Of a stretch of 33,675 nt of DNA, positions 23,316 to 32,214 are shown piece by piece. A program made the position numbers and the translations under genes. The notes beneath the pieces are model-generated. The model was not told the origin of the DNA, made no database searches, and saw nothing but the letters and a program-made list of their open reading frames with translations. Origin of the DNA: Micromonospora andamanensis. Lineage in GTDB: Bacteria > Actinomycetota > Actinomycetes > Mycobacteriales > Micromonosporaceae. Positions within the stretch are counted from its first letter, which is position 1; the number at the start of each line of letters is the position of its first letter. Location: positions 1 to 33,675 of the forward strand of contig NZ_BOOZ01000064.1 in NCBI RefSeq assembly GCF_016863495.1, written 5' to 3'.

Positions 23316-23522
23316 ATGCGTACGAACGAGGTTCTGGCCCGCCTGGAGGCCGCCGTCATCGCTCTGGGGGACGTCGACGTCTCCGCGTGGCCCGACGACA
23401 CGCTCAAGGAACAGCTCGGCGAGCTGTCCGCCGCCCTGGTCGCCCTGGATGCGTCGCTGTCCCGGATCGCCGACGGCGTCCGGGCCCGCGGGCTGCGAAT
23501 CGAGGAACCGGTCCCGGCCTGA
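23316..23522 (+). CDS. Small helical hypothetical protein
   Basis: 68 residues, unrecognised. Starts MRTNEVLARLEAAVIALGD and is mostly amphipathic helix with Leu/Ala heptad-like spacing (LKEQLGELSAALVALDASLSRIADGVRARGLRI), so a short coiled coil or dimer is plausible. No Cys, signal or membrane segment. It has its own leaderless promoter and lies 40 nt ahead of the DNA ligase gene on the same strand. Confidence 0.65.
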   Translation: MRTNEVLARLEAAVIALGDVDVSAWPDDTLKEQLGELSAALVALDASLSRIADGVRARGLRIEEPVPA

Positions 23523-23562
23523 CGTTGCGCCGGTTGTCGGTGGTGGCTGGCAGGATGAGGTC

Positions 23563-25140
23563 GTGCGGTTCCTTGACCTGGCTGCCACCTCCGCGGCCGT
23601 AGGCGCCACCAGCGGTCGTCGGGCCAAGGTGGAGCTGCTCGCCGACGCGCTGCGGCGGCTCGATCCGCACGAGGTGGCGGCGGGCTCCGGCTGGCTCGCC
23701 GGTGAGCTGCGCCAGCGGCAGACCGGCGTCGGCTGGGCCAGCCTGCGTGATTTGCCGCCGCCGGCCGCCGAGCCGACCCTGACAGTGTCGGCCGTCGACG
23801 CCGCGATCGACGAGATTGCGGCCGTGCACGGCGCCGGCTCACAGGCTCGTCGTCGGGCGCTGCTGCACGCGCTCTACGCCGCCGCCACCGCCGACGAGCA
23901 GCGTCTACTGACCGGCCTGTTCCTCGGCGAGCTGCGGCACGGCGCCCAGGCCGGGCTGCTCGCCGACGCGGTCGCCCGGGCTGCCGGGGTCTCCGTCGCG
24001 GTCGTACGCCGGGCGTTGCTGCTCGCGGGAGACCTGCGGGCGGTGGCGGTGGCCGCCCTGGGCGGCGGTGCCGCCGCGCTCGCCGAGTTCGGGCTGCGGG
24101 TGGGTCGGCCCCTCGCGCCGATGCTGGCGCAGAGCGCGTCCACAGTCGACGAGGCGCTCGCCGCCACAGGTCTGCCGGCGGTGGTTGACGTGAAGCTCGA
24201 CGGCATCCGCATTCAGGTGCACCGCAGTGGTTCCGACATCGCGGTGTTCTCCCGCAGCCTCGACGAGATCACCGCCCGGGTGCCCGAGGTGGTCGCCGCC
24301 GTGCGGAGCCTGCCCGCGCGGGAGATCGTCCTCGACGGGGAGGCCATCGGGCTGGACGCCGCCGGCCGGCCGCTGCCGTTCCAGCAGACGTCAAGTGCCG
24401 CCGCCCGCCGAGCCGGCTCCAACGCCGGGGCACCTGTCGCGCCTGCGGTGCGCGCCGCCGCCGAGCGCACCGGGGAGACGGTGCTCACGCCGTACTTCTT
24501 CGACCTGCTCCACCTCGACGGGGCGGATCTGATCGACCTGCCCGGCCGGGAACGATGGGCGGCGCTGCGCGGCACTGCTGACGCGTCGCTGCTGGTCGGG
24601 CGGATGGAGGTGGACGACCCGGAGCGGGCCGGCGAGGCGTTCGCCGCCGCGCTCGACGCGGGCCAGGAAGGCGTGGTGGTCAAGGCGCCCGACGCGCCCT
24701 ACGACGCCGGTCGGCGCGGCGCGGCCTGGGTCAAGGTGAAGCCCCGGCACACCCTCGACCTGGTGGTGCTCGCCGTCGAGTGGGGCAGCGGTCGGCGTAC
24801 CGGGTGGTTGTCGAACCTGCACCTGGGCGCCCGTGACCCGGGCGCCGGTGGGTTCGTGATGCTCGGCAAGACCTTCAAGGGGCTCACCGACGAGCTGCTG
24901 CGCTGGCAGACCGAGCGCTTCCTCGGCCTCGCGGTGGAGCGCGGGGACTGGGTCGTCCGGGTCCGGCCCGAGCAGGTCGTGGAGATTGCCGTCGACGGTG
25001 TGCAGACCAGTTCGCGCTATCCCGGCGGGGTCGCCCTGCGGTTCGCCCGGGTGGTCCGCTACCGGGACGACAAGTCGGCGGCCGAGGCGGACACCATCGA
25101 CGCGGTCCGCGCGATACACGTGGGCCGTTCGCCCGGGTGA
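23563..25140 (+). CDS. ATP-dependent DNA ligase
   Basis: 525 residues. An N-terminal DNA-binding domain of about 180 residues is followed by the nucleotidyltransferase domain with adenylated Lys211 in motif I VDVKLDGIRIQVHR, motif III and IIIa (IVLDGEAIGLD and PYFFDLLHLDG), motif IV EGVVVKAPDAPY, motif V WVKVKPRHTLDLVVLAVEWG, and a C-terminal OB domain ending KSAAEADTIDAVRAIH. This layout matches actinobacterial LigB, an accessory ligase alongside NAD-dependent LigA. GTG 23563 starts it. The stop is 4 nt from the convergent SURF1 stop. Confidence 0.92.
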   Translation: MRFLDLAATSAAVGATSGRRAKVELLADALRRLDPHEVAAGSGWLAGELRQRQTGVGWASLRDLPPPAAEPTLTVSAVDAAIDEIAAVHGAGSQARRRALLHALYAAATADEQRLLTGLFLGELRHGAQAGLLADAVARAAGVSVAVVRRALLLAGDLRAVAVAALGGGAAALAEFGLRVGRPLAPMLAQSASTVDEALAATGLPAVVDVKLDGIRIQVHRSGSDIAVFSRSLDEITARVPEVVAAVRSLPAREIVLDGEAIGLDAAGRPLPFQQTSSAAARRAGSNAGAPVAPAVRAAAERTGETVLTPYFFDLLHLDGADLIDLPGRERWAALRGTADASLLVGRMEVDDPERAGEAFAAALDAGQEGVVVKAPDAPYDAGRRGAAWVKVKPRHTLDLVVLAVEWGSGRRTGWLSNLHLGARDPGAGGFVMLGKTFKGLTDELLRWQTERFLGLAVERGDWVVRVRPEQVVEIAVDGVQTSSRYPGGVALRFARVVRYRDDKSAAEADTIDAVRAIHVGRSPG

Positions 25141-25144
25141 ACGG

Positions 25145-25963
25145 TCAGCTGGTGGCTGGCGTACCGGAGTCGGCGGCCCGGTCCCGGGGGCGCTCGTCGA
25201 CCACCCCGGCGATCCGGCGGGCCTCGCGGCGGGCGACCCAGCCGTAGCCGACCACAGTCATCGCCGCGAAGATCCACCACTGGACGACGTAGCCGAGGTT
25301 CTGCCAGTTGTTGGCGTGGCCGATCGACACCGCCCGGAACGCCGGGTCGGCCGCCGGCGTCTGCTCGTCGAGGAGCAGGTACGCGCCGTGCACCGGGTAC
25401 GGCAGCTCGCCGGCGAGCTGGGGGACGGAGACCCGGCGGCTCTCCACCCGGCCCTCGCGGCGGGACACCTTGGCGTCGCCGCTCTCGCTCGCGTGCACCC
25501 GACCCTCGACCGTCACCTCACCGGCCGGCGCCGGTGGCACGTCCGGCTGGGCCAGCGCCCCGCCCGGGGCCGGCGGGATCCAGCCCCGGTCCACCAGGAC
25601 GGCGGTGCCGTCGGCCAGCACCAGCGGGGTGACCACCTCGAAGCCGACCCGGCTGTCGACCGTGCGGCCCCGCACCAGGACGATGTTGTCGGTGTCGTAG
25701 CGGCCGGTCACGGTGACCCGGGTGAAGGTCCGTTCCTGCGCCGGTGGCGGACCGACCGTGCCGGGGCCACCGGTCGGCGCGGGCAGCGCCTCCCGCAGCG
25801 GCACCGGGTCCATCCGCAGTCCGGCGTCGATGCGCTCGTTGATCGCGGTGCGGCCGTGGTAGCGGTCCAGCTGCCAGTTGCCGAGCAGCACCATCACCGT
25901 GGCGGCGGCCAGGGCCAGCACGAGAAGGCCCAGCCAGCGCGGCGTCAGCAGGAACCGGTACAC
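25145..25963 (-). CDS. SURF1 family cytochrome oxidase biogenesis protein
   Basis: 272 residues with the SURF1 topology: an N-terminal membrane helix (about residues 8-28), the start motif LGNWQLDRYHGR, an extracytoplasmic domain with NIVLVRGRTVDSRVGFEVVTPLVLADG and VLVDRGWIPP, and a second helix near residue 235 (YVVQWWIFAAMTVVGYGW). SURF1 proteins assist heme a insertion into cytochrome oxidase. GTG 25963. Divergent from the CobB-family gene. Confidence 0.9.
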   Translation of the reverse strand: MYRFLLTPRWLGLLVLALAAATVMVLLGNWQLDRYHGRTAINERIDAGLRMDPVPLREALPAPTGGPGTVGPPPAQERTFTRVTVTGRYDTDNIVLVRGRTVDSRVGFEVVTPLVLADGTAVLVDRGWIPPAPGGALAQPDVPPAPAGEVTVEGRVHASESGDAKVSRREGRVESRRVSVPQLAGELPYPVHGAYLLLDEQTPAADPAFRAVSIGHANNWQNLGYVVQWWIFAAMTVVGYGWVARREARRIAGVVDERPRDRAADSGTPATS

Positions 25964-26185
25964 GCCACGAGATTACCCGTGTGACCGCCGCCACTGTGCC
26001 GACCCACCACCGCACCCGCGCGCCCTGACCGCCCTCGACCGCCGCAGGCAGTGGCCCCTGCCGGAAGCGGCCGACTGTCGCTCGGTGGTGGCGGAGCGTA
26101 CCGGTGTCGGGGCGGTCCGCCACGGACCCGCCTGACCTGGACCGGACGGGTGGCACAGGGGTGCCTGCGGAGCGCCCGGTTCAGC

Positions 26186-26230
26186 TATCGTCACGCGGGC
26201 GGAGCGCGCCGACGGTCGGCACGCCGACCG
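26186..26230 (+). promoter_or_regulatory. Candidate promoter and 5' hairpin of the CobB-family gene
   Basis: TATCGT at 26186-26191 is a possible -10 box. Downstream, CGGTCGG (26213-26219) and CCGACCG (26224-26230) form a 7-bp stem with a 4-nt loop, ending 5 nt before the GAGGAG ribosome-binding site. A structure so close could affect initiation. The rest of 25964-26185 shows nothing recognisable, and no cobalamin riboswitch core is visible. Confidence 0.35.
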
Positions 26231-26247
26231 CTGGCGAGGAGTCGATG

Positions 26248-27729
26248 ATGACCGTCGTGCCGCGTCTGGTGCTCAGTGCCCCCTCCTCCGGACACGGCAA
26301 GAACGCACTGGCCATCGGCCTGCTCGCTGCGTTCGCCGACCGGGGTCTCGACGTGTCCGGCTTCAAGATCGGGCCGGATCAGGTGGACGCGGCGTACCTC
26401 GGGCTGGCCAGCGGTCGGCCGGGACGCACCCTGGATCCGCGCCTGGTGGGCGCCGAACGCGTCGCCCCGCTGCTGCTGCACGGCGCGGACGGTACGGACT
26501 TGGCCGTGGTGCAGGGCAGCATGGGCCTGTACGACAGCCTGACCGGACGCAGTGAGACCGAGTCCACCGCCGCGGTGGCCACCGCGCTGCGCAGCCCGGT
26601 GGTGCTTGTGGTCGACGTCGCCGCGATGGGCCAGTCGGTGGCCGCCCTGGTGCACGGCTTCCGGGCGTATGACGAACAGTTGTGGATCGGTGGGGTGATC
26701 CTCAACCGGGTCGCCTCGGCCCGGCACGAGGCGCTGCTGCGCGAGGCGCTCGACGACATCGGCATCCCGGTCTACGGAGCGTTGCGCCGTCAGGATCTGC
26801 CCTCGGTGCTGCCCTCGCGGCGGCACGGGGTGGTGCCGGTGGTCGAAGGCGCCGGCGAGGCCACCCGGGCGGTCCGGCGGCTGGGTGAGGCGGTGACCGC
26901 CACCGTCGACCTGGAGCGGCTGATCGGGTTGGCCCGCTCGGCACCGGCGCTGGGTGTGCAGCCGTGGTCGCCGCTGGGCGCCGCCGAGGGGGCTGCGCCG
27001 GTGCCGGCCGGTGCCGCCCGCCCGGTCGTGGCGCTCGTGGGTGGACCGGGCGGCAGCTTCAGCCACGCCGAAACCGCCGAACTGCTGCGGGCCGCCGGTG
27101 CGGAGGTGGTGCCGCTCAACCCGTTCACCGACGAGGTGCTGCCAGCCGGCACCCGGGCTCTGGTGGTCGGCGGCGCCCTGCCCGAGTCGTACGCGGAGCA
27201 GCTCTCGGCCAACCGGCGGCTCTGCATCGCCGTCGCCGAACTGGCCCGCACCGGCCAGCCGGTGATCGCCGAGGGGGCCGGCCTGCTCTGGCTGGCCCGG
27301 GAGCTGGACGGGCTGCCGATGTGCGGGGTGATCGACGCGATCGGCAGTCTCCGGGACGGACTGGTGGTCGGCTACCGGGAGGCGACCGCGCAGGGCGACA
27401 GTGTGGTGGCCGTCCGGGGCGAGGTGGTGACCGGGCACAAGGAGCACCGGGCCGTCCTCACGCCCCGGGGCGGGCAGCGGCCGGCGTGGAGCTGGCCGGG
27501 CGGCACCCCGGAGGGGTTCATCTGGCGGGGAGTGCACGCCTCCCAGCTCGTCCCGCACTGGGCGGCGTACCCGCGGATCGCGACCCGACTGGTGGCCGCC
27601 GCTGCGGCCGAGCCGGCCACGGTCCCGGCCGAGGCGGGCGGCGGTGTCCCGGCCGTGCAGGTGGGTGTCGACCCGGGCGACCCGGCCGGTGTGGTGGTGT
27701 CCGGCCCGGCCGGCGGGCCGCCGGCCTGA
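26248..27729 (+). CDS. CobB/CbiA family (cobyrinate a,c-diamide synthase-like) protein lacking the glutaminase Cys
   Basis: 493 residues with the two-domain CobB/CbiA layout: an N-terminal ATPase-like domain and a C-terminal triad glutaminase-like domain. CobB amidates side chains a and c of cobyrinate. Key positions deviate. The P-loop reads SSGHGKNALAIGL (Asn where Thr/Ser binds Mg). The substrate motif reads FKIGPDQVDAAYLG instead of the usual FKxGPDYIDPxxH. The glutaminase elbow reads PVIAEGAGLLWL where the family has A-E-C-x-G-L, so the catalytic Cys is Gly. The C-terminal His block (GVHASQLVPHW) remains. It may use free ammonia, amidate another substrate, or have lost catalysis. ATG 26248 lies 6 nt after GAGGAG (ATG 26245 also possible). 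Cob genes follow beyond the PBP gene. Confidence 0.8.
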   Translation: MTVVPRLVLSAPSSGHGKNALAIGLLAAFADRGLDVSGFKIGPDQVDAAYLGLASGRPGRTLDPRLVGAERVAPLLLHGADGTDLAVVQGSMGLYDSLTGRSETESTAAVATALRSPVVLVVDVAAMGQSVAALVHGFRAYDEQLWIGGVILNRVASARHEALLREALDDIGIPVYGALRRQDLPSVLPSRRHGVVPVVEGAGEATRAVRRLGEAVTATVDLERLIGLARSAPALGVQPWSPLGAAEGAAPVPAGAARPVVALVGGPGGSFSHAETAELLRAAGAEVVPLNPFTDEVLPAGTRALVVGGALPESYAEQLSANRRLCIAVAELARTGQPVIAEGAGLLWLARELDGLPMCGVIDAIGSLRDGLVVGYREATAQGDSVVAVRGEVVTGHKEHRAVLTPRGGQRPAWSWPGGTPEGFIWRGVHASQLVPHWAAYPRIATRLVAAAAAEPATVPAEAGGGVPAVQVGVDPGDPAGVVVSGPAGGPPA

Positions 27730-27732
27730 TCG

Positions 27733-29865
27733 TCAACCGACGATCCGGTCCGACGGTGGGACGAAGTCCCGAACGGGTTTGCCCTTCAGGGCATCGCGGA
27801 GGGTGTTCGACACCGCCGCGATCGGGATCTGCGACTGGCCGTCGCCCACCGCGTTGAACGGATTGTCGGGGTCGGAGATGAAGCTGGCGGCCGCCAGCTC
27901 CGGCGTGTAGCCGACGAACCAGGCCGATCGCGTGCTGTCCGTGGTACCGGTCTTGCCGGCGACCGGGCGGCCCACCGTGCCGCGCACGCTGTCCGCCGTG
28001 GACCAGCCGCCGCAACTGCCCTTGGCCGGGGTGTCGCCGGTGGGGCAGCGGGCGGCGTCGGTTGCCGCGCGTGCCGCGTCAGCACTCACCACCTGGCGGC
28101 AGCGCGGCTTGGCGACCTCCCGTTCGATGCCACCCGGGGTGGTGTAGATGGCCGGGGTGCCGTCGCGGTTGTAGATGGCGTTCACCGGCAGCGCCTCGCA
28201 GTAGCGCCCGTCGGCGGCGACCGCGGCGTAGGCGTTCGCCATCTCCAGCGGCGTCGCATCGGAGACACCAAGGGTGAAGGCGCCCCACTTGTTGGCCTTC
28301 GCCGGGGAGGCGTGCTCCCGGTCCACGTCGGTACGCCAGCGCAGCCCCAGCTGCTCGGCCAGCCGGACGGCCCGTTCCGCACCCACCTGCTCCTCCAACC
28401 AGACGAAGTAGGTGTTCACCGACTTGCCGAAACCGGACCACATGGTCTGCATGCCGCTCATCGCGCCGCTGGCGTTCGAGGGTTGCCAACCGTCGTAGAT
28501 CTCGGAACGGTAGCTGTGCGGCGCGTTGAAGCTGGTGTTCAGCGTCAAGCCGGCGTCCAGAGCGGCAAGCATGGGAAACATCTTGAACGTCGAGCCGGCC
28601 TGGTAGCCGGGCAGGTCGCCGCCGCCCATCAGGGGCGCCACCGTGTTCGGGTAGTTGGCCCGCACCTCCGGACCCGCCTCCGGGTTGGAGCTGAGCGGAT
28701 TCTCGTCGACCTCAAGCGAGTACGTGCGGTTCACCGCCATCGCCTTGACCCGACCGGTGCCGGGTTCGGAGACCACGATGCCGTTGGCGAACGGGCTGCC
28801 GGTGTTCCCCTCGGTGCCGACATTCTTCTCCGCCGCTGTCTGGATCTTCGGGTCCATGCTCAGCACGATCCGGTACCCACCCCGGCGTAGCTTGTCCAAC
28901 CGCTGGAGCGGGTTCTTCCCGAATGCCGGCTGGGCGCTCCACCAGTTCTTCAGGTAGTCGCAGAGGAAGCCCCAGCTGTTCCACTTCTCGGGCACCGAGG
29001 CGCAGTCGTTCGGCGGGTAGGTCAGGCGGAGCCGGATCGGTTCACCCTTCGCCGCCTGGGCCGAGTCCGGCGAGAGGTAGCCGAGCCGGGCCATGTTGTC
29101 GAGCACGTAGTTGCGCCGGGCGGTGGCGTCCTTCTGGTCCGAGCTGGCCGGGTCGTACTGGGAGGGTGACTTGACCAGCCCGGCGAGGGTGGCCGCCTCG
29201 ACGGCGGTCAGCTCCTTCGGGGTCTTCGAGAAGAAGATCTCGCTGGCGGCGTAGATGCCGTACGCGCGGTGCCCGAAGTACGCCGAGTTGAGGTACCGCT
29301 CCAGAATCTCCTCCTTGCTCAACTCCTTCTCCAGGTCGACCGCCATGCGCATCTCCTTGATCTTGCGCGTCGGGGTCTGCGCGGTGGCCTCCTGCACCTC
29401 CCTCGGGTTGGTGGCGCTGTCCCGCAGCGCCATCCGCACGTACTGCATGGTGAGCGTGGAGGCGCCCTGGGAGACCCCGCTGGAGCGGGCGTTAGCCACG
29501 AAGGCGCGGGCGACGCCCTTCGGGTCGACGCCGTGATGCTGGTAGAAGCGGTTGTCCTCGGCGGCCACGATGGCCTGCTGCATGGTGGGCGAGATGTCCG
29601 CCAGCTTGGTGTACTGCCGGTACTCCTCGAAGAACATGGTCAGCACGGTCTTGCCGTCGGGCGCGTACAGGTAGGAGGTCTCGGCGGGCAGGGCGGTGGT
29701 CAGCAGGCGGGTCTTGCTCTCCACGGCGTGCGCGGTGGCCTTGGCACCGATTCCGGTCACCGCGACGGCCGGGTACGCGGCGGCGGCGGCGACGATGCCG
29801 GCGATCAGCCCGGCACGGAGTAGAGGAACGAGACGACCAGCGGCAGCAAGGGGTCGATTGCTCAC
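27733..29865 (-). CDS. Class A penicillin-binding protein (glycosyltransferase 51 / transpeptidase)
   Basis: 710 residues. A short cytoplasmic N-terminus and one membrane anchor (about residues 14-38) are followed by the GT51 domain with catalytic Glu in AAEDNRFYQHHGVD, GASTLTMQYVRM and EILERYLNSAYFG. The transpeptidase domain has SxxK at Ser425 (GSTFK), SVN, and KTGTT at about Lys638. It polymerises and crosslinks peptidoglycan outside the membrane. GTG 29865 follows TAACTT by 6 nt, a leaderless signature. It ends 3 nt from the convergent CobB-family gene. Confidence 0.93.
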   Translation of the reverse strand: MSNRPLAAAGRLVPLLRAGLIAGIVAAAAAYPAVAVTGIGAKATAHAVESKTRLLTTALPAETSYLYAPDGKTVLTMFFEEYRQYTKLADISPTMQQAIVAAEDNRFYQHHGVDPKGVARAFVANARSSGVSQGASTLTMQYVRMALRDSATNPREVQEATAQTPTRKIKEMRMAVDLEKELSKEEILERYLNSAYFGHRAYGIYAASEIFFSKTPKELTAVEAATLAGLVKSPSQYDPASSDQKDATARRNYVLDNMARLGYLSPDSAQAAKGEPIRLRLTYPPNDCASVPEKWNSWGFLCDYLKNWWSAQPAFGKNPLQRLDKLRRGGYRIVLSMDPKIQTAAEKNVGTEGNTGSPFANGIVVSEPGTGRVKAMAVNRTYSLEVDENPLSSNPEAGPEVRANYPNTVAPLMGGGDLPGYQAGSTFKMFPMLAALDAGLTLNTSFNAPHSYRSEIYDGWQPSNASGAMSGMQTMWSGFGKSVNTYFVWLEEQVGAERAVRLAEQLGLRWRTDVDREHASPAKANKWGAFTLGVSDATPLEMANAYAAVAADGRYCEALPVNAIYNRDGTPAIYTTPGGIEREVAKPRCRQVVSADAARAATDAARCPTGDTPAKGSCGGWSTADSVRGTVGRPVAGKTGTTDSTRSAWFVGYTPELAAASFISDPDNPFNAVGDGQSQIPIAAVSNTLRDALKGKPVRDFVPPSDRIVG

Positions 29866-29871
29866 ACCGCC

Positions 29872-29912
29872 AAGTTATGACATTTCCGATTCGTCCATGA
29901 GAAGTACTCATG
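29872..29912. promoter_or_regulatory. Divergent promoter region with palindrome between PBP and cobC
   Basis: On the minus strand TAACTT (complement of 29872-29877) stands 6 nt before the PBP start, fitting a leaderless -10. Upstream of it CATGAG (29896-29901) and CTCATG (29907-29912) form a perfect dyad around AAGTA. This is an AT-richer patch, where an operator could control either gene. Confidence 0.45.
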
Positions 29913-29986
29913 AAGTGATCGGTGGTGATGCGGCCCACCCTCCGGGTTGCTGTCCCGAGCGCCGCCTTCCCGGCAGGATCGCGGTC

Positions 29987-31072
29987 ATGCATGGCCAGCC
30001 GACCACGCCGTCCGGCGCGTCACCGGCCGAGCCGGACCTCACCCACCACGGTGACGCCGAGGTCGCGGCGGGCCTGGTCGACCTCGCCGTGAACGTGCGG
30101 CGCGCACCGCTGCCGCCCTGGCTGGCCGCGCCGATCACGGCCTCGCTCGCCGACCTCGCCGCGTACCCGGACCCACGCCCGGCTCGCGCCGCGGTCGCCG
30201 CCCGGCACCGCCGGCCACCCGAGGAGGTGCTGCTCACCGCCGGTGCCGCCGAGGGCTTCGTGCTGCTTGCCCAGGCGCTGCGCGGACTGCGACGGCCGGT
30301 GGTGGTGCACCCGCAGTTCACCGAGCCGGAAGCCGCGCTGCGGGCAGCCGGACACACGGTGGAACGGGTGCTGCTAGACGCGGCGGACGGCTTCCGGCTC
30401 CACCCGGACCGGATACCCGCCGACGCCGACCTGGTGATGATCGGCAACCCGACGAACCCGACATCGGTGCTGCACCCGGCCATCGACCTCGCCACCCTGG
30501 CCCGTCCCGGTCGGGTGCTCGTGATCGACGAGGCGTTCGCGGACACCACCGCCACGCCAGGCGTAGCCGGTGAGCCCGAGTCACTTGCCGCCCGCCGGGA
30601 CCTGCCCGGCCTGGTGGTCGTCCGCAGCCTCACCAAGACGTGGGGGCTGGCCGGCCTGCGGATCGGCTACCTGCTCGGAGAAGCCGCCCTGCTGCGCCGG
30701 CTGGCCGCCGTACAGCCCCTCTGGGCGGTCTCCACCCCGGCCCTGGCCGCCGCGGCTGCCTGCGCCGGCCCCGAGGCGGCCCGGGCCGAACGCGCCATCG
30801 CCGCGCAACTCGCGGCCGACCGCGACCACCTGGTCGCGCGGCTGTCGGCCCTGCCCGGGGTACGCGTGGCTGGCCGACCGGCCAGCGCCTTCGTGCTGGT
30901 GCGGATCATCGGCGCCGACCGGATCCGGGACCTCCTGCGAGGGCGCGGCTGGGCGGTACGCCGGGGCGACACGTTTCCGGGGCTCGGCTCCGACTGGCTG
31001 CGGATCGCAGTTCGGGATCGGTCGACCACCGACGCGTTCATCGAGGTGCTGGCCGAGATCATGGAGGCATGA
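29987..31072 (+). CDS. cobC: Threonine-phosphate decarboxylase / CobC-like aminotransferase
   Basis: 361 residues, fold-type I PLP enzyme of the histidinol-phosphate aminotransferase group. The PLP Lys is at about residue 217 in SLTKTWGLAGLRIGYL; IGNPTNPTS binds phosphate/PLP, VLVIDEAFAD carries the Asp, and the C-terminal Arg in WLRIAVRD binds the substrate carboxylate. The HHGDAEV start and the position directly before cobT point to the actinobacterial CobC type, which supplies the aminopropanol phosphate arm of cobalamin. Classification as decarboxylase rather than aminotransferase is by context. The stop overlaps the cobT start (TGATG). Confidence 0.85.
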   Translation: MHGQPTTPSGASPAEPDLTHHGDAEVAAGLVDLAVNVRRAPLPPWLAAPITASLADLAAYPDPRPARAAVAARHRRPPEEVLLTAGAAEGFVLLAQALRGLRRPVVVHPQFTEPEAALRAAGHTVERVLLDAADGFRLHPDRIPADADLVMIGNPTNPTSVLHPAIDLATLARPGRVLVIDEAFADTTATPGVAGEPESLAARRDLPGLVVVRSLTKTWGLAGLRIGYLLGEAALLRRLAAVQPLWAVSTPALAAAAACAGPEAARAERAIAAQLAADRDHLVARLSALPGVRVAGRPASAFVLVRIIGADRIRDLLRGRGWAVRRGDTFPGLGSDWLRIAVRDRSTTDAFIEVLAEIMEA

Positions 31073-32214
31073 TGCTGGAAGACACCATCGGGGCCGTCGG
31101 CCCGCCCGACGAGCCGGCGATGACGGCCGCCCGGCAGTTGCAGGCGCGCCTGACCAAACCGGCCGGCTCGCTCGGCGCCCTGGAGGACCTGTCCGTACGC
31201 CTCGCCGGCCTGGCCGGCAGCTGCCCGCCGCCGGTGCCCGCCCCGGCGGCGGTGGCGATTTTCGCCGGCGACCACGGCGTACACGCCCAGCGGGTCAGTC
31301 CCTGGCCGCAGGAGGTCACCGGGCAGATGGTCGGCAACTTCCTGGCCGGTGGAGCGGTGGTCAACGCCTTCGCCCGGCAGGCGGGAGCTTCAGTGACGGT
31401 GATCGACGTCGGCGTGGCCGGCCCGCTGCCGGTACCTGATCCATCAGGCGTCGCCGACCCGGAGCGTACGTGCTCTCTTGACGGCGCGGCCGGTGCCGGT
31501 CCTCTCGACCGCGCGGCCGGACCGGCCGTCCCCCGACTTGTCGACGCGTCGGTTCGACGCGGTACCCGGGACATGACAGTCACCGCGGCGATGACCCGGG
31601 ACGAGGCGCGGGCGGCGGTCGAGGTCGGCATCACCATCGCCGAGGAGCTTGTCGACGCCGGCGCCGGCATTCTGCTCACCGGCGACATGGGGATCGCCAA
31701 CACCACCCCGGCCGCCGCGCTCATCGCCGCCTTCACCGGCGTGGACGCCGCCGAGACCACCGGCCGGGGCACCGGCGTCGACGACCTCACCTACCAGCAC
31801 AAGATCGAGGTGGTACGGGCCGCGCTGCGTCGCCATCACCCCGACCCGGCGGACCCGCTCGGCGTGCTGGCCGCCGTCGGTGGACTGGAACACGCCGCGC
31901 TCACCGGGTTCGTGCTCGGTGCCGCCGCGCACCGCGTACCGGTGCTGCTGGACGGGGTTATCGCGGTCTCCGCCGCGCTCGCCGCGGCGGCCTTCGCCCC
32001 GGCCTCCGTGGCGGCCATGGTCGCCGGTCATCGCTCCGCCGAGCCCGGCGCGAGTGTCGCGCTGCGCCAACTGGGCCTCACCCCCCTGATCGACCTCGGC
32101 CTGCGACTCGGTGAGGGCACCGGCGCGCTGCTGGCCCTGCCGGTGGTCACCGGCGCGGTCCGGGTGCTGCACGAGGTGGCCACCTTCGACTCCGCCGGGG
32201 TGGCCGAGAAGTGA
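31072..32214 (+). CDS. cobT: Nicotinate-nucleotide:dimethylbenzimidazole phosphoribosyltransferase
   Basis: About 380 residues. CobT makes alpha-ribazole phosphate, the activated lower ligand. Family motifs: LTKPAGSLGALEDLSVRLAG, AIFAGDHGVHAQRVSPWPQEVT, LTGDMGIANTTPAAAL, TGRGTGVDD, LLDGVIAVSAALAA, and the catalytic Glu in LRLGEGTGALLAL. ATG 31072 has GGAGG 4 nt upstream; ATG 31069 is adjacent. Between VIDVGVAGPLP and LVDASVRRGT is an insertion of about 33 residues with a 9-residue degenerate repeat (LDGAAGAGP / LDRAAGPAV). The stop overlaps (GTGA) a repeat-encoded mini-ORF. Confidence 0.93.
   Translation: MLEDTIGAVGPPDEPAMTAARQLQARLTKPAGSLGALEDLSVRLAGLAGSCPPPVPAPAAVAIFAGDHGVHAQRVSPWPQEVTGQMVGNFLAGGAVVNAFARQAGASVTVIDVGVAGPLPVPDPSGVADPERTCSLDGAAGAGPLDRAAGPAVPRLVDASVRRGTRDMTVTAAMTRDEARAAVEVGITIAEELVDAGAGILLTGDMGIANTTPAAALIAAFTGVDAAETTGRGTGVDDLTYQHKIEVVRAALRRHHPDPADPLGVLAAVGGLEHAALTGFVLGAAAHRVPVLLDGVIAVSAALAAAAFAPASVAAMVAGHRSAEPGASVALRQLGLTPLIDLGLRLGEGTGALLALPVVTGAVRVLHEVATFDSAGVAEK

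Noticed and set aside
21794..23842. Long minus-strand open frame (about 680 codons) opposite the M20 dipeptidase and ligase start
   Set aside because: Composition is Arg/His/Gly-rich without any domain; it is the complement of well-supported coding sequence in a high-GC genome.
25964..26247. Cobalamin riboswitch upstream of the CobB-family gene
   Set aside because: Only a 7-bp hairpin and a possible -10 box are present; conserved riboswitch blocks are absent.
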